Assembly: GCF_004216555.1 (NCBI RefSeq)
Contig: NZ_SGWQ01000005.1
Coordinates: 248,001 to 312,000, forward strand
DNA length: 64,000 nt
Direction of reading: 5' to 3'
From: Herbihabitans rhizosphaerae
GTDB lineage: Bacteria > Actinomycetota > Actinomycetes > Mycobacteriales > Pseudonocardiaceae
The notes beneath the pieces were generated by a model that was not told the origin of the DNA, did no database searches, and worked only from the letters and a program-made list of their open reading frames with translations. The stretch's first letter is position 1; every line of letters starts with the position of its first letter. Shown in pieces: positions 7,842 through 16,372 of the stretch. The position numbers and the translations under genes are program-made.

Positions 7842-8828
7842 CGGGTGCCGCCCGGTCGGCGCGTATCGCTCCGGCGACTGCTCGATGGTCACCCCGGCGG
7901 CGTCGAACGAGTGCAGCACCGCCCGGTTCAACTCCAGCGTCGCGCGCTCCAGCCACAGCGTGCGGTCCGACGAGGTGTCCAGCCCGAGCCGGCGCGCCAC
8001 CACGCGGGCGAACCCGTAGCAGCGCTCGTCGGCCAGCTCGTCCTCGCCGATCGTGCAGCCCAGGTACACGCCGTTGAACGGAGCGCACGGATAGGTCACG
8101 CCGCCGATCTCCAGCCGCATGTTGCTGATCGCCGGCACCGCGTGCCAGCGCAGCCCCAGCTCGACGAACCACGGGAAGTCCGGGTGCTCCAGCGGCACCT
8201 CGCGCACCGCGTCGCGCGGCAGCGGGATCGCGCGCCGGCCGTCCCGGGCGGTCTCGATCAACAGTGGGAGCTGGTCGAACCAGCCGCGGCCGGCCGGCGA
8301 GCGCCAGCCCAGTGCTCGGGCGGTCTCGGTCAGCTCGCCGTGGCGGCGGTCGCCGGTGGCGATACGACCGCTGTGATCGCCGTAGCCGGCGTAGCGCACG
8401 AGCTGCTCGTTGAGAATTCGCGGACCGGGCGCACCTGGCGCGTCCGGCGCGAACACGGTCACCACCGGTCTGACCCGGCCGTCGGGCGCGGCCAGCCGCA
8501 GGTGGCGCACGCACTCGCGGGCGATGACGGCGGCGTCGGACACCGTGCGCAGGTCGCGCACGAGCAGCCCGCGCCACGGCACGTGGGCCGGGCACCAGCC
8601 GCTGTCCCGCAGCGCGACGCGCGCGCCGAAGGCCAGCTCAGCGGGTGTGTGGCGGTACGTGCCGGTCGCCGTGATCTCGGTGCGCATCCGGGCGAGCCGA
8701 GTGTTGACGTCGCCGGCGCGAGGCCGGGCCCTGTGGAACATCCGGACGAAGTCGTCGGCGGCGCTGATGTCAACCGTCGGTGGACCTGCCGGGCGCGGAA
8801 GGAGGATGTCGTCGCGTAACGCGGTCAC
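7809..8828 (-). CDS. Nitric oxide synthase oxygenase-like protein (divergent)
   Basis: 339 aa, close to the ~350-aa length of bacterial NOS oxygenase domains. Strong family segments: TYRHTPAELAFGARVALR (57-74), GPRILNEQLVRYAGY (135-149), HPDFPWFVELGLRWHAVPA (215-233), SNMRLEIGG with the substrate-binding Glu240, APFNGVYLG, and LGLDTSSDRTLWLERATLELN. The heme-ligand region is altered: where bacterial NOSs have W-R-N-S-x-R-C-I-G-R this has L-R-D-S-G-W-C-P-A-H, so Cys79 is kept but the Trp stacking on the heme and the IGR are lost. The C-terminal His/Trp pterin segment is replaced by EQSPERYAPTGRHPS. NO formation from arginine is therefore uncertain. Start is GTG 8828. Confidence 0.8.
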   Translation of the reverse strand: MTALRDDILLPRPAGPPTVDISAADDFVRMFHRARPRAGDVNTRLARMRTEITATGTYRHTPAELAFGARVALRDSGWCPAHVPWRGLLVRDLRTVSDAAVIARECVRHLRLAAPDGRVRPVVTVFAPDAPGAPGPRILNEQLVRYAGYGDHSGRIATGDRRHGELTETARALGWRSPAGRGWFDQLPLLIETARDGRRAIPLPRDAVREVPLEHPDFPWFVELGLRWHAVPAISNMRLEIGGVTYPCAPFNGVYLGCTIGEDELADERCYGFARVVARRLGLDTSSDRTLWLERATLELNRAVLHSFDAAGVTIEQSPERYAPTGRHPSRPAFRSGLG

Positions 8829-8902
8829 AGAGTAGTTATCGGTCCCTCACCCTGACCGACTGAATTACCTGGTCGTGTGGCGTGTCGCTACCCGTTGTCC
8901 AC

Positions 8903-9601
8903 TCAGAGTTGTTTTCGCTCGTAGATGAGGTCCCGCACGACCCGGCCTTCCTCGCGTGCGCGCGACTCGAACTTGGTCACCGGCCGCCAGTCCGGCCTGG
9001 GCGCCCAGTCGGCGTTCCGGTTGCGCAGCAGCGGTTCGGCCGAGCACACCTCGAGCATCTGCTCGGCGTAGTGCTCCCAGTCGGTGGCCAGGTGCAACGT
9101 GCCGCCCGGCGCGATCCGGGACGCGACCAGCGCGACCAGCTCCGGCTGCACGAGCCGCCGCTTGTGGTGGCGCTTCTTGGGCCACGGATCGGGGAAGAAG
9201 ATCCGCACGCCGTGCAGCGAATCCGGCGCGATGTGATCCTCCAATACGGTGACGGCGTCGCCGCGCAGCAGCCGGATGTTGGTCAGGCCCTTGGACTCGG
9301 CGCGCATCAGCAACTGGGCCAGCCCGGCCTGGTACACCTCGACGGCCAGGTAGTTGATCTCGGGCGTGGACTCGGCCAGCGCCGCCGTGGTCTCGCCCAT
9401 GCCGGAGCCGATCTCCAGCAACACCGGCGCGTGCCGCCCGAACCACTCGTCCAGGTCCAGTGGGCCGTTCAGCTCGGCCACTTCACGGCCGACGCTCGGC
9501 CACAACCGCTCCCAGGCGCGCTCCTGGCCGACGGTCATCCGGCCGCCGCGCTGCACGAAGCTGACCACGCTGCGGCGATGTGCGGTGTTCGACACCGGCA
9601 C
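8903..9601 (-). CDS. trmB: tRNA (guanine-N7)-methyltransferase TrmB
   Basis: 232 aa. SAM-binding motif LEIGSGMGETT, an acidic loop LAVEVYQAGLAQLL, and the family-defining FFPDPWPKKRHHKRR followed by LVQPEL and TDWEHYAEQM identify TrmB, which makes m7G46 in tRNA variable loops in the cytoplasm. The first methionine (9601) gives ~20 residues before the usual N-terminus; ATG at the MTVGQERAWERLWP position is an alternative. Followed (upstream on the strand) by a hypothetical gene 10 bp away, probably cotranscribed. Confidence 0.93.
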   Translation of the reverse strand: MPVSNTAHRRSVVSFVQRGGRMTVGQERAWERLWPSVGREVAELNGPLDLDEWFGRHAPVLLEIGSGMGETTAALAESTPEINYLAVEVYQAGLAQLLMRAESKGLTNIRLLRGDAVTVLEDHIAPDSLHGVRIFFPDPWPKKRHHKRRLVQPELVALVASRIAPGGTLHLATDWEHYAEQMLEVCSAEPLLRNRNADWAPRPDWRPVTKFESRAREEGRVVRDLIYERKQL

Positions 9602-9610
9602 GACAGTAAT

Positions 9611-10180
9611 TTACGGCGCGAGCGACTCGAACATCGACAGGTTGGCGCGCAGGTCGGCCGGCCCGTTCACGACGACCGCGCGCGGCGGCGTGTAGCCGGC
9701 GTGCGGCGGCACCAGGTCCAGCCAGCCGAGGTGGCGGTCGGTGAACTGCAGGGTGGTCGGTATGCCGGGCCCGTCGAGCAGACGCTCGGACGGCATGTAC
9801 TCCCAGTAGCCGGTCTCGCCGTCCGCGCCCCACGGCACGAACACCCAGCCCGGCCGGCTGTCCAACAGCTTGGCCACCCGGTCCTCGATCAGGAAGGCGT
9901 CGCGCCGCGAGCGGATCGATCCGGCGGCCAGCGCCCGCAGCCACCAGGGGGCGGGCAGGTCGGGCTCGGCGGCCGCGGCTCTGCGGTACAGCTCCAGCAC
10001 GTGCCGCTCCGGCGCTTTGTGCAGCCAGGCGCGGCGGGCTCCGGCGGGCGTGGTCGACGCGTCGTTGGGTTGTTCGAGGGCCTGCGCCCACTCCAACCCG
10101 ATCATGGCCTCGACGCGGGGACCGGCGTCGTTGTCGGCGACTGGGGATTGACTCGTCGGCATCGTGTTCGCTACCGCCAA
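9611..10180 (-). CDS. Hypothetical protein upstream of trmB
   Basis: 189 aa if started at TTG 10180, which is preferred because a GGAGG site (complement of 10187-10191) lies 6 nt upstream; GTG 10213 or ATG 10162 are alternatives without such a site. A mostly helical N-terminal half (RHVLELYRRAAAAEPDLPAPWWLRALAAG) is followed by an Arg/Asp-rich DRVAKLLDSRPGWVFVPWG. No family recognised. Likely in one transcript with trmB. Confidence 0.65.
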   Translation of the reverse strand: MAVANTMPTSQSPVADNDAGPRVEAMIGLEWAQALEQPNDASTTPAGARRAWLHKAPERHVLELYRRAAAAEPDLPAPWWLRALAAGSIRSRRDAFLIEDRVAKLLDSRPGWVFVPWGADGETGYWEYMPSERLLDGPGIPTTLQFTDRHLGWLDLVPPHAGYTPPRAVVVNGPADLRANLSMFESLAP

Positions 10181-10310
10181 GATCCACCTCCGGGGCATCT
10201 GTGACGGGTTCACTCTTGATATCTACGCAGGTTAGAGGCCTACGTCCGGCAACTGTGGCCTAGCTCACAGGTGCTTAACGTGGTCTTAACCGGTCCGCCT
10301 GTTGTAAGTA

Positions 10311-10342
10311 AGCCGGTTCGGCGGTCACCCACCGAACCGGCT
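10311..10342. terminator. Hairpin in the 10214-10536 intergenic region
   Basis: 11-bp perfect stem (10311-10321 with 10332-10342), 10-nt loop, followed on the plus strand by TTT. The 323-bp gene-free stretch 10214-10536 holds this hairpin and the one at 10444; I see no ORF or RNA gene in it. Confidence 0.6.
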
Positions 10343-10443
10343 TTCGAGCCAGTGGACCCTCCGGCTGACAAAACAGTCGTACCGTGCTCGCCGCGTCACT
10401 CGATAGAGCACAAAGCCCCTGCGTAACCCCTGTTCAACAGGCC

Positions 10444-10481
10444 GAGACCCGGACCGCCCCCCGAATGGCGGCCCGGGTCTC
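10444..10481 (-). terminator. Terminator hairpin downstream of the ABC permease
   Basis: 15-bp stem with one mismatch (10444-10458 with 10467-10481) and an 8-nt loop, 55 bp beyond the stop of the minus-strand permease gene. Confidence 0.65.
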
Positions 10482-10536
10482 GATTTCCCTCCTCCGGCGG
10501 CGCCCGACCCCCGAATGTCGTGGCGCCGCCAGCCGG

Positions 10537-11292
10537 TCAGGCGTCCCGCTTGTTGGCGGTCGCCACTGCGATGGTCAGGAGAACCCCGGCGAAGGCGGCG
10601 AAGTACGCCAGCGCCCACCAGGGCGACAGTGCCGCACTCGGCGGCCCGCCATCGGCGAACTGCGGCGCGACCTCCGGATCGCCGGTGAGGAACTTCTGCG
10701 CCATGTTGAACGGCAGCCAGCGGTAGATGTCCGGGCCGACGCTCGGGAGCTGCGAGATCAGCGGCTCCGCGACCTGCGAGTACACCAGCACGATCGCGAT
10801 GGCGCCGGCGGAGTGCCGGACCAGCGTGCCCAGTGCCACGGCGACCACCGCGGCCAGCGCGAAGATCAGTCCGGCACCGGCGACGTTGCGCCAGTCCGCC
10901 ATGCTGTTCAGTGCCAGGTTGGCCTCTGGCTTGATCACGTTGGCCAGGCCCCAGGCGAGGAACGCGCCGATCTCGGCGATCACGAACGCGACCGCCGCGA
11001 CCACTCCGGTCTTGGCCAGCAGCGCGGACGTGCGGTTCGGCACGGCCTGGAACGTGGCGCGGATCGTGCCGAACCGGTACTCGGTGGTGATCGCCAGCGC
11101 GGCCAGCACCATCACCACGACGAGCCCGAAGGTCGCGCCGAACTGCGTGTTGGCCATGGTCAGCTCGTCGGCCGGAGCGTTCGCGGCGACGAGCCCGGCG
11201 AACGCCGCCATCAGCGCGATCGCGATCGCCCCGGACCACCACGGAGATCGCGTGGTGAACAGCTTGATTCGTTCTACGGCAAGCAAGGTCAT
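10537..11292 (-). CDS. ABC-2 type transporter permease
   Basis: 251 aa with about six membrane segments. The sequence MTLLAVERIKLFTTRSPWW at the N-terminus and ITTEYRFGTIRATFQAVPNR after the second helix are typical of small actinomycete ABC-2 permeases that pair with a separate ATPase. It starts 4 bp after the ATPase gene ends, so the two form one export unit; substrate unknown (lantibiotic/drug export is common for this type). A paralogue with no ATPase partner occurs at 15528-16280. Confidence 0.82.
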   Translation of the reverse strand: MTLLAVERIKLFTTRSPWWSGAIAIALMAAFAGLVAANAPADELTMANTQFGATFGLVVVMVLAALAITTEYRFGTIRATFQAVPNRTSALLAKTGVVAAVAFVIAEIGAFLAWGLANVIKPEANLALNSMADWRNVAGAGLIFALAAVVAVALGTLVRHSAGAIAIVLVYSQVAEPLISQLPSVGPDIYRWLPFNMAQKFLTGDPEVAPQFADGGPPSAALSPWWALAYFAAFAGVLLTIAVATANKRDA

Positions 11293-11296
11293 TGGT

Positions 11297-12247
11297 TCAC
11301 TTCCCCGTGGAGATGAGCTCGGCGGCCTCGGCGACCGCGGTCTGCTCGAGGTCGGTGTGGTACTCGACGGACTCGCCGGTGAGCTGCATGAACGCCTCTT
11401 CCAGCGACCCGCGCTGCGGGCTCAGCTCGTGCAGCGTGGCACCGTGCTGGGCGGCCAGCTCACCGATCTCCGCACTGTCCATCCCGGACACGACAAGGCC
11501 CTCGCCCTCGTCGGAGATGCGCACGCCGGCGTGCAGCAGCGCGTTGCGGAGCACCGGCAGCTGCGGGCTGCGCACCTTCACCGTGCTCTCGGTGGCCTGG
11601 GCCACGAACTCCTCGGTGCTGCACTGCGCGATCAGCTTGCCGCGCCCGATGACGATCAGCTCCTGCGCGGTCAGCGCCATCTCGGAGAGCAGGTGGCTGG
11701 ACACGAACACGGTCCGGCCCTCGTCGGCCAGCCGGTGCATGAACTTCCGGATCCACACGATGCCCTCGGGGTCCAGACCGTTCACCGGCTCGTCGAACAG
11801 CAGCACCTGCGGGTCACCGAGCAGCGCGGCGGCGATGCCCAGGCGCTGCGACATGCCCAGTGAGAACCCGCCGGCCCGCTTGTTGGCCACCGAGGTCAGC
11901 CCGACCAGCTCGAGCACCTCGTCCACCCGGCTGTCGGGCAGCTTGTTGGATTTGGCCAGCCAGCGCAGGTGGGCCCGCGCGGACCGGTTGGGGTGCACCC
12001 ACTTCGCGTCGAGCAGCGCTCCGACCGTCCGAAGTGGATCGTGCAGCTCGCGGTAGCGGCGCCCGTCGATCGTGACCGATCCGCCGGTCGGGTTGTCCAA
12101 CCCGAGCACCATCCGCATTGTCGTCGATTTCCCCGCCCCGTTCGGCCCGAGGAAACCCGTCACGCGACCGGACTGGACGTTGAAGGACAGGTCATCGACC
12201 GCCAACGTCTTCCCGTAGCGCTTGGTGAGGCCTACCGCCTCGATCAT
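11297..12247 (-). CDS. ABC transporter ATP-binding protein (drug-export type)
   Basis: 316 aa. Walker A GPNGAGKST (about residues 33-41), Q-loop region, signature LGMSQRLGIAAALLG, Walker B LLFDEPVNGLDPEG, H-loop SSHLLSEM. The C-terminal ~90 residues are the extension found in ABC-2 drug/lantibiotic exporters (QLPVLRNALLHAGVRISDEGEGLVV...GSLEEAFMQLTGESVEYH). ATG 12247 follows a GGGAGAG site. Partner of the permease just downstream. A TetR regulator is divergent 246 bp away. Confidence 0.87.
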   Translation of the reverse strand: MIEAVGLTKRYGKTLAVDDLSFNVQSGRVTGFLGPNGAGKSTTMRMVLGLDNPTGGSVTIDGRRYRELHDPLRTVGALLDAKWVHPNRSARAHLRWLAKSNKLPDSRVDEVLELVGLTSVANKRAGGFSLGMSQRLGIAAALLGDPQVLLFDEPVNGLDPEGIVWIRKFMHRLADEGRTVFVSSHLLSEMALTAQELIVIGRGKLIAQCSTEEFVAQATESTVKVRSPQLPVLRNALLHAGVRISDEGEGLVVSGMDSAEIGELAAQHGATLHELSPQRGSLEEAFMQLTGESVEYHTDLEQTAVAEAAELISTGK

Positions 12248-12462
12248 TGGTCTCTCCCTGTTCGCCGTGTCCTGTGTGGACGCTTCGCCGCTGGACCAGC
12301 TGTTGCCATGAATCATGTGGCCATGCCGGTCGCTCGCGCGTCGCCCCGCAGTAGCAACTTGGTGTCCGCTCCAGGTCGTAGCCTGGCTCAACCGAAGGGT
12401 GGACGGGATCCGTGAGCACCCTGAGCCAACCCTGAACCCGCGACCCCGAGGCGGCGCGTGAC

Positions 12463-12492
12463 AGAGTTAATGAATCGTGGTTCAATAACTCT
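12463..12492. promoter_or_regulatory. Palindromic operator at the tetR start
   Basis: AGAGTTAATGAA (12463-12474) and TTCAATAACTCT (12481-12492) form a 12-bp inverted repeat with one mismatch and a 6-bp spacer. It ends one base before GTG 12494, which is why that GTG, rather than GTG 12458, is taken as the tetR start: the longer ORF would place the operator inside the coding region. Autorepression is inferred. Confidence 0.6.
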
Positions 12493-12493
12493 C

Positions 12494-13069
12494 GTGGCAC
12501 GGCCGAAGACGATCTCCGACGAGCGCATTCTCGACGCGTGCGGCGCGGTGATCACGGCGAACGGCCCGGGGTTCACCCTGGCCGAGGTGGCCGAGCGGGC
12601 CGGGGTGTCGGTGGGCACCGTGGCGCAGCGGTTCGGCTCCAAGCTCGGCCTGCTGCGGGCGCTCAGCAGGCAGGCGATCGGACAGGCGGTGGACGAGATG
12701 CGCGCGGCGGCCGAGCACGCGACCGATCCGGTGGCCGCGGTCCGGGAGGCCGCCGTGGCCGCGTACTCCGGGCTGGGCGACGCCGAGGAAGCGGCCAACA
12801 ACCTCGGCGTGCTTGCCATCGACCTCGCCGACCCCGAACTGCGCGCGCTGCTCGGCGACCACTACGCGGCCCGGGAGAACGAACTGCGGGCGCTGCTGCG
12901 CGCGGCGGCCGGCGAGTTGCCGCACGCGCCGTCGCCGGCAGTGGCGGCCCGAGTGCTGCACGGGTTGGTCGGCGGCATCTCGATGGACTGGTCCGTCCGT
13001 CCACACGGGACACTCGCGGACCGGCTGCGACAGGACGTGGACGCGGTACTGGACGGCTGGCGCCGTTGA
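12494..13069 (+). CDS. TetR-family transcriptional regulator
   Basis: 191 aa from GTG 12494. N-terminal HTH: ILDACGAVITANGPGFTLAEVAERAGVSVGTVAQRFGSKLGLLRAL is a canonical TetR_N domain, with Q-R-F in place of the usual Y-Y/H-F. The C-terminal half is helical with no identifiable ligand domain. A palindrome immediately upstream suggests autoregulation; the divergent ABC exporter is the other plausible target. Confidence 0.85.
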   Translation: MARPKTISDERILDACGAVITANGPGFTLAEVAERAGVSVGTVAQRFGSKLGLLRALSRQAIGQAVDEMRAAAEHATDPVAAVREAAVAAYSGLGDAEEAANNLGVLAIDLADPELRALLGDHYAARENELRALLRAAAGELPHAPSPAVAARVLHGLVGGISMDWSVRPHGTLADRLRQDVDAVLDGWRR

Positions 13070-13103
13070 GCACTCAGGAGGGAAACGTTGTGGGACGCGA
13101 TGA

Positions 13104-13502
13104 TCAGCCGTGCGGCAGCAGGCCGGCGAGCTCGGCCTCGACCGCGCCGAGCGGCCAGTCCGACCCGGTTCGGGACACGCGTTCGCGCACGAGTGCGGCG
13201 GTCCGGTCGAACGCGCCGGTCAGGAACTCGCGGGCAGTATCGCGCGTGCGTGCCGAGCGGGGCAGCGTCAGGTCCGCGTGCAGCATCGTCCCGCCGCGCA
13301 CCAGTCGCCCGATCGTGACGCCCGGTTCCCCGAACTCGTCGTCGGTGCCGGGCACCCGGATCGCCACGAGCAGGATCGGCATACCCCGTCGCCATCCGGT
13401 CCGCGTCGCCGCCGCGTGGCGACGGACCTCCGCGAGCACGTCGGTCAGGTCCGTCGCCTCCTTCGCACCGAGGCCGAAGACCGTCGTCACCGAGATCGCC
13501 AC
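13104..13502 (-). CDS. Hypothetical protein (132 aa)
   Basis: Not recognised. Compact soluble protein with MAISVTTVFGLGAKEATDLTDVLAEVRRHA at the N-terminus and a Thr/Arg-rich centre. ATG at 13502; the TGA stop lies 34 bp beyond the end of the convergent tetR gene. Its start is 30 bp from that of the divergent SDR gene, so both must share a very short control region. Confidence 0.55.
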   Translation of the reverse strand: MAISVTTVFGLGAKEATDLTDVLAEVRRHAAATRTGWRRGMPILLVAIRVPGTDDEFGEPGVTIGRLVRGGTMLHADLTLPRSARTRDTAREFLTGAFDRTAALVRERVSRTGSDWPLGAVEAELAGLLPHG

Positions 13503-13532
13503 GCGGCCACAGTAGAGCAGGAGGAGCTGGAG

Positions 13533-14474
13533 ATGTCCGAGAAACCGTTACAGGGCAAGGTAGCCGTGGTGACCGGTGCGACCAGAGGGTGTGGTCGCGG
13601 GATCGCCGTTGAGCTGGGTGCGCTCGGCGCGACGGTGTTCGTCACCGGTCGCAGCACGCGCGAGCAGGCGTCCGCGATCGGGCGCCCGGAGACCATCGAG
13701 GAGACCGCCGAGCTGGTCGATCAGGCCGGCGGGCGCGGCATTCCGGTGCGCTGCGACTTCACCGACGTGTCCGATGTGGACGGTCTGCGGAAGCGGATCG
13801 AGTCCGAAGTGGACGGTCGGCTGGACATTCTGGTGGACGACGTCTGGGGCGGCGATCGGTTCGTCGACTGGACCAGCCCCGACCCGACCTGGTGGACCAC
13901 ACTGGACGACGCGCTGGCCATGGTGCACAACGGAATCGACTCGCACCTGATCGCGCTGCACCGGCTGCTGCCGCTGCTCACCGCGCGGCCCGGCGGGCTC
14001 GTCATCGAGGTCACCGACGGCGACAACGACGACTATGTGGGCACCGGGATCCCCTACTTCGTGGTGAAGTCCACGATCCGCGCGCTGGGCCGCGCACTCG
14101 GCGTCGAGCTGGCCAAGCACGGCTGCGTCGGGCTCACGGTGACGCCGGGGTTCCTGCGGTCCGAGGCGATGCTGGAGCACTTCAACGTCACCGAGGAGAC
14201 CTGGCGGGACGCGCCGAAGGTCGCGCCGAGCGAGCACGCGCAGGACTACGTGCTGTCCGAGACGCCGCGCTACGTCGGACGCGGGATCGCCGCGCTGGCA
14301 ACGGATCCCGACGTCAAGCGGTTCGCCGGCAGGACGCTCGCGTCCTGGACGCTGATGCGCGAGTACGGCTTCACCGACGTGGACGGCTCGCAACCGGACT
14401 GGGGCCGGTGGTTCGCCGAAGTCGTCGAACCGGGTGTGGACAGGTCGAGCGTGGACTACGAGGAGTACCGATGA
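13533..14474 (+). CDS. Atypical SDR-family protein (tandem copy 1)
   Basis: 313 aa. Glycine-rich motif TGATRGCGRGIA at residues ~14-25 and YxxxK (PYFVVK) are present, but the NNAG motif is replaced by VDDVWGGD and the position of the catalytic Ser is occupied by VTDGDND. C-terminal extension RTLASWTLMREYGFTDVDG...PDWGRW is shared with the next gene. ATG 13533 follows GGAGGAGCTGGAG. Stop codon overlaps the start of copy 2 (ATGA). Because the Ser is missing, oxidoreductase activity should not be assumed. Confidence 0.8.
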   Translation: MSEKPLQGKVAVVTGATRGCGRGIAVELGALGATVFVTGRSTREQASAIGRPETIEETAELVDQAGGRGIPVRCDFTDVSDVDGLRKRIESEVDGRLDILVDDVWGGDRFVDWTSPDPTWWTTLDDALAMVHNGIDSHLIALHRLLPLLTARPGGLVIEVTDGDNDDYVGTGIPYFVVKSTIRALGRALGVELAKHGCVGLTVTPGFLRSEAMLEHFNVTEETWRDAPKVAPSEHAQDYVLSETPRYVGRGIAALATDPDVKRFAGRTLASWTLMREYGFTDVDGSQPDWGRWFAEVVEPGVDRSSVDYEEYR

Positions 14475-15406
14475 AACCGTTGCGGGACAAGGTGGCGGTG
14501 GTGACCGGCGCGACGCGCGGGTGCGGCCGGGCGATCGCCGTCGAACTGGGCCGGCTGGGCGCGACCGTGTTCGTCACCGGTCGCACCACTCGCGAGCAGG
14601 CGTCGCCGATGAAGCGTCCGGAGACGATCGAGGAGACCGCGGAGCTGGTGGACGCGGCCGGCGGGCGCGGCATTCCGGTGCGCTGCGACTACACCAGCGT
14701 GGCTGATGTGGACGCCCTGCGGGAGCGGGTCGAGTCCGAGGGCCGGCTCGACATCCTGGTCGACGACGTCTGGGGCGGCGACCAGTATCTCGACTGGGAC
14801 AACCCGTACTGGGAGTCGAGCCTGGACGACGCGCTCACCATGGTGCACAACGGGATCGACACGCACCTGATCGCGCTGCACCGGCTGCTGCCGCTGCTCA
14901 CCGCGCGGCCCGGCGGGCTGGTACTCGAGGTCACCGACGGCGACACCGTCAACGACGAGACCTACCCCGGGCCGTCGATCCCGTACTACCTGGTCAAAGC
15001 GGCGATGCGCACGTTGGGCCGGGCGCTCGGAGTCGAGCTGGCCAAGCACGGTTGCGTCGGGCTGACGGTGACGCCGGGCTTCCTGCGGTCCGAGGCGATG
15101 CTGGAGTACTTCAAGGTCACCGAGGAGACCTGGCGCGACGCGATCACCTCGGGCGTGGGCGGCGACCACGGCCCGCACTTCGCGATCTCGGAGACGCCGT
15201 ACTACCTGGCGCGCGGGGTCGCGGCGCTGGCCCTCGATCCGGACGCGAAGCGGTTCGCCGGCAAGACGATGGCATCGTGGACGCTCAAGCGCGAGTACGG
15301 CTTCACCGACCTGGACGGCACTCAGCCGGACTGGGGCCACTGGCACGACGAGGTGGTCAAGCCGGGCGCCGATCCGTCCACAGTGGACACTTCGAAGTAC
15401 CGGTGA
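14471..15406 (+). CDS. Atypical SDR-family protein (tandem copy 2)
   Basis: 311 aa, colinear with copy 1 over its whole length and sharing long identical stretches (for example HLIALHRLLPLLTARPGG and GVELAKHGCVGLTVTPGF). It keeps TGATRGCGRAIA and YYLVK, and shows the same VDDVWGGD and EVTDGD replacements. Translationally coupled to copy 1 by an ATGA overlap. A GTCCACAGTGGAC palindrome sits at codons near the C-terminus (15376-15388). The pair arose by tandem duplication. Confidence 0.8.
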   Translation: MKPLRDKVAVVTGATRGCGRAIAVELGRLGATVFVTGRTTREQASPMKRPETIEETAELVDAAGGRGIPVRCDYTSVADVDALRERVESEGRLDILVDDVWGGDQYLDWDNPYWESSLDDALTMVHNGIDTHLIALHRLLPLLTARPGGLVLEVTDGDTVNDETYPGPSIPYYLVKAAMRTLGRALGVELAKHGCVGLTVTPGFLRSEAMLEYFKVTEETWRDAITSGVGGDHGPHFAISETPYYLARGVAALALDPDAKRFAGKTMASWTLKREYGFTDLDGTQPDWGHWHDEVVKPGADPSTVDTSKYR

Positions 15407-15422
15407 CTCCCTCGCGACAAAC

Positions 15423-15460
15423 CCGCGGCGACGGCCAGGCAAGCCCAGCCGTCGCCGCGG
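15423..15460. terminator. Bidirectional terminator between SDR pair and permease
   Basis: 13-bp perfect stem (15423-15435 with 15448-15460) and a 12-nt loop, 16 bp after the SDR stop and 67 bp beyond the stop of the convergent permease. Confidence 0.75.
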
Positions 15461-15527
15461 TCGAGGGGTCTCCACCTCGTCTTTGTGGCCCCGCGACACC
15501 CAAGCACCGGGTGGGCGGGACCGGTCC

Positions 15528-16280
15528 CTAGGCGTCGCGCCGGCGGGTCGTGATCAGGGCGGCCGCCAGCAGCGCCGCGGCGAAAACGGCGAAGTAGAGC
15601 AGCGCCCACCACGGCGACAGCGCGGCTTCCGGCGCCGGTGGACCGTCCCGCTGGACGCCCGGGTTCTCCGGCGCGCCGGACAGGAACATGTTGGCCATGG
15701 TGAACGGCATCCACTGGATGATGTCCGCCCCGATGCCCGGCAGCTGCCCCACCACGGGTTCGACGATCTGCGAGTAGACCAACAGAAGTGTCACCGCGCC
15801 CGCGGTGTGCCGCACGAGTAGACCCACCGCGACCGCGAGCACCGCCGCCACCGGGAACACCAGCGCGGCACCCGCGACCCCGCGCCAGTCGGCCGCACTG
15901 TTCAGCGCGAGATCGGCCTCCGGGCGGATCAGCGTGGCCAGACCCCAGGCGGCGAACGATCCCGCCGCGGCGACCACCGCGGCGAGCATCGCCACCACGG
16001 CGGTCTTCGCCAGCAGCGCCGAGCTGCGGTTGGGCACCGCCTGGAACGTGGCGCGGATGGTGCCGTACCGGTACTCGGTGGTCACCGACAGCGCGGCCAT
16101 CACCATCACCACGACGAGCCCGAAACTGCGGCCGACCTGGGTGAGCCCGATGTTCACGGTGTCCGCGCTGGTGGCCACGATCGCCGCCACGCCGGCCACC
16201 AGCGCGACGCCCAGCACCGAGCACCACCACGGCGAGCGGGTGCTGAAGAGCTTGATCCGCTCCACGGCCAGCAACGTCAT
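15528..16280 (-). CDS. ABC-2 type permease without adjacent ATPase
   Basis: 250 aa, a clear paralogue of the permease at 10537-11292: it starts MTLLAVERIKLFSTRSPWW, has VTTEYRYGTIRATFQAVPNR, and ends ...LSPWWALLYFAVFAAALL. Here no ATPase gene follows; instead the gene lies 92 bp downstream of a two-component pair on the same strand. It may borrow the ATPase coded at 11297-12247, or be regulated by the kinase/regulator pair in response to membrane stress. Confidence 0.8.
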   Translation of the reverse strand: MTLLAVERIKLFSTRSPWWCSVLGVALVAGVAAIVATSADTVNIGLTQVGRSFGLVVVMVMAALSVTTEYRYGTIRATFQAVPNRSSALLAKTAVVAMLAAVVAAAGSFAAWGLATLIRPEADLALNSAADWRGVAGAALVFPVAAVLAVAVGLLVRHTAGAVTLLLVYSQIVEPVVGQLPGIGADIIQWMPFTMANMFLSGAPENPGVQRDGPPAPEAALSPWWALLYFAVFAAALLAAALITTRRRDA

Positions 16281-16372
16281 GCGGCCATCGTCCGGTGCGC
16301 ACCGGCGTGCGCGCGTCCGTCGAGAAGCGTCAATCCGCAGTCGATTTCGAACGTAGTCGGACGCGTTCGGGG

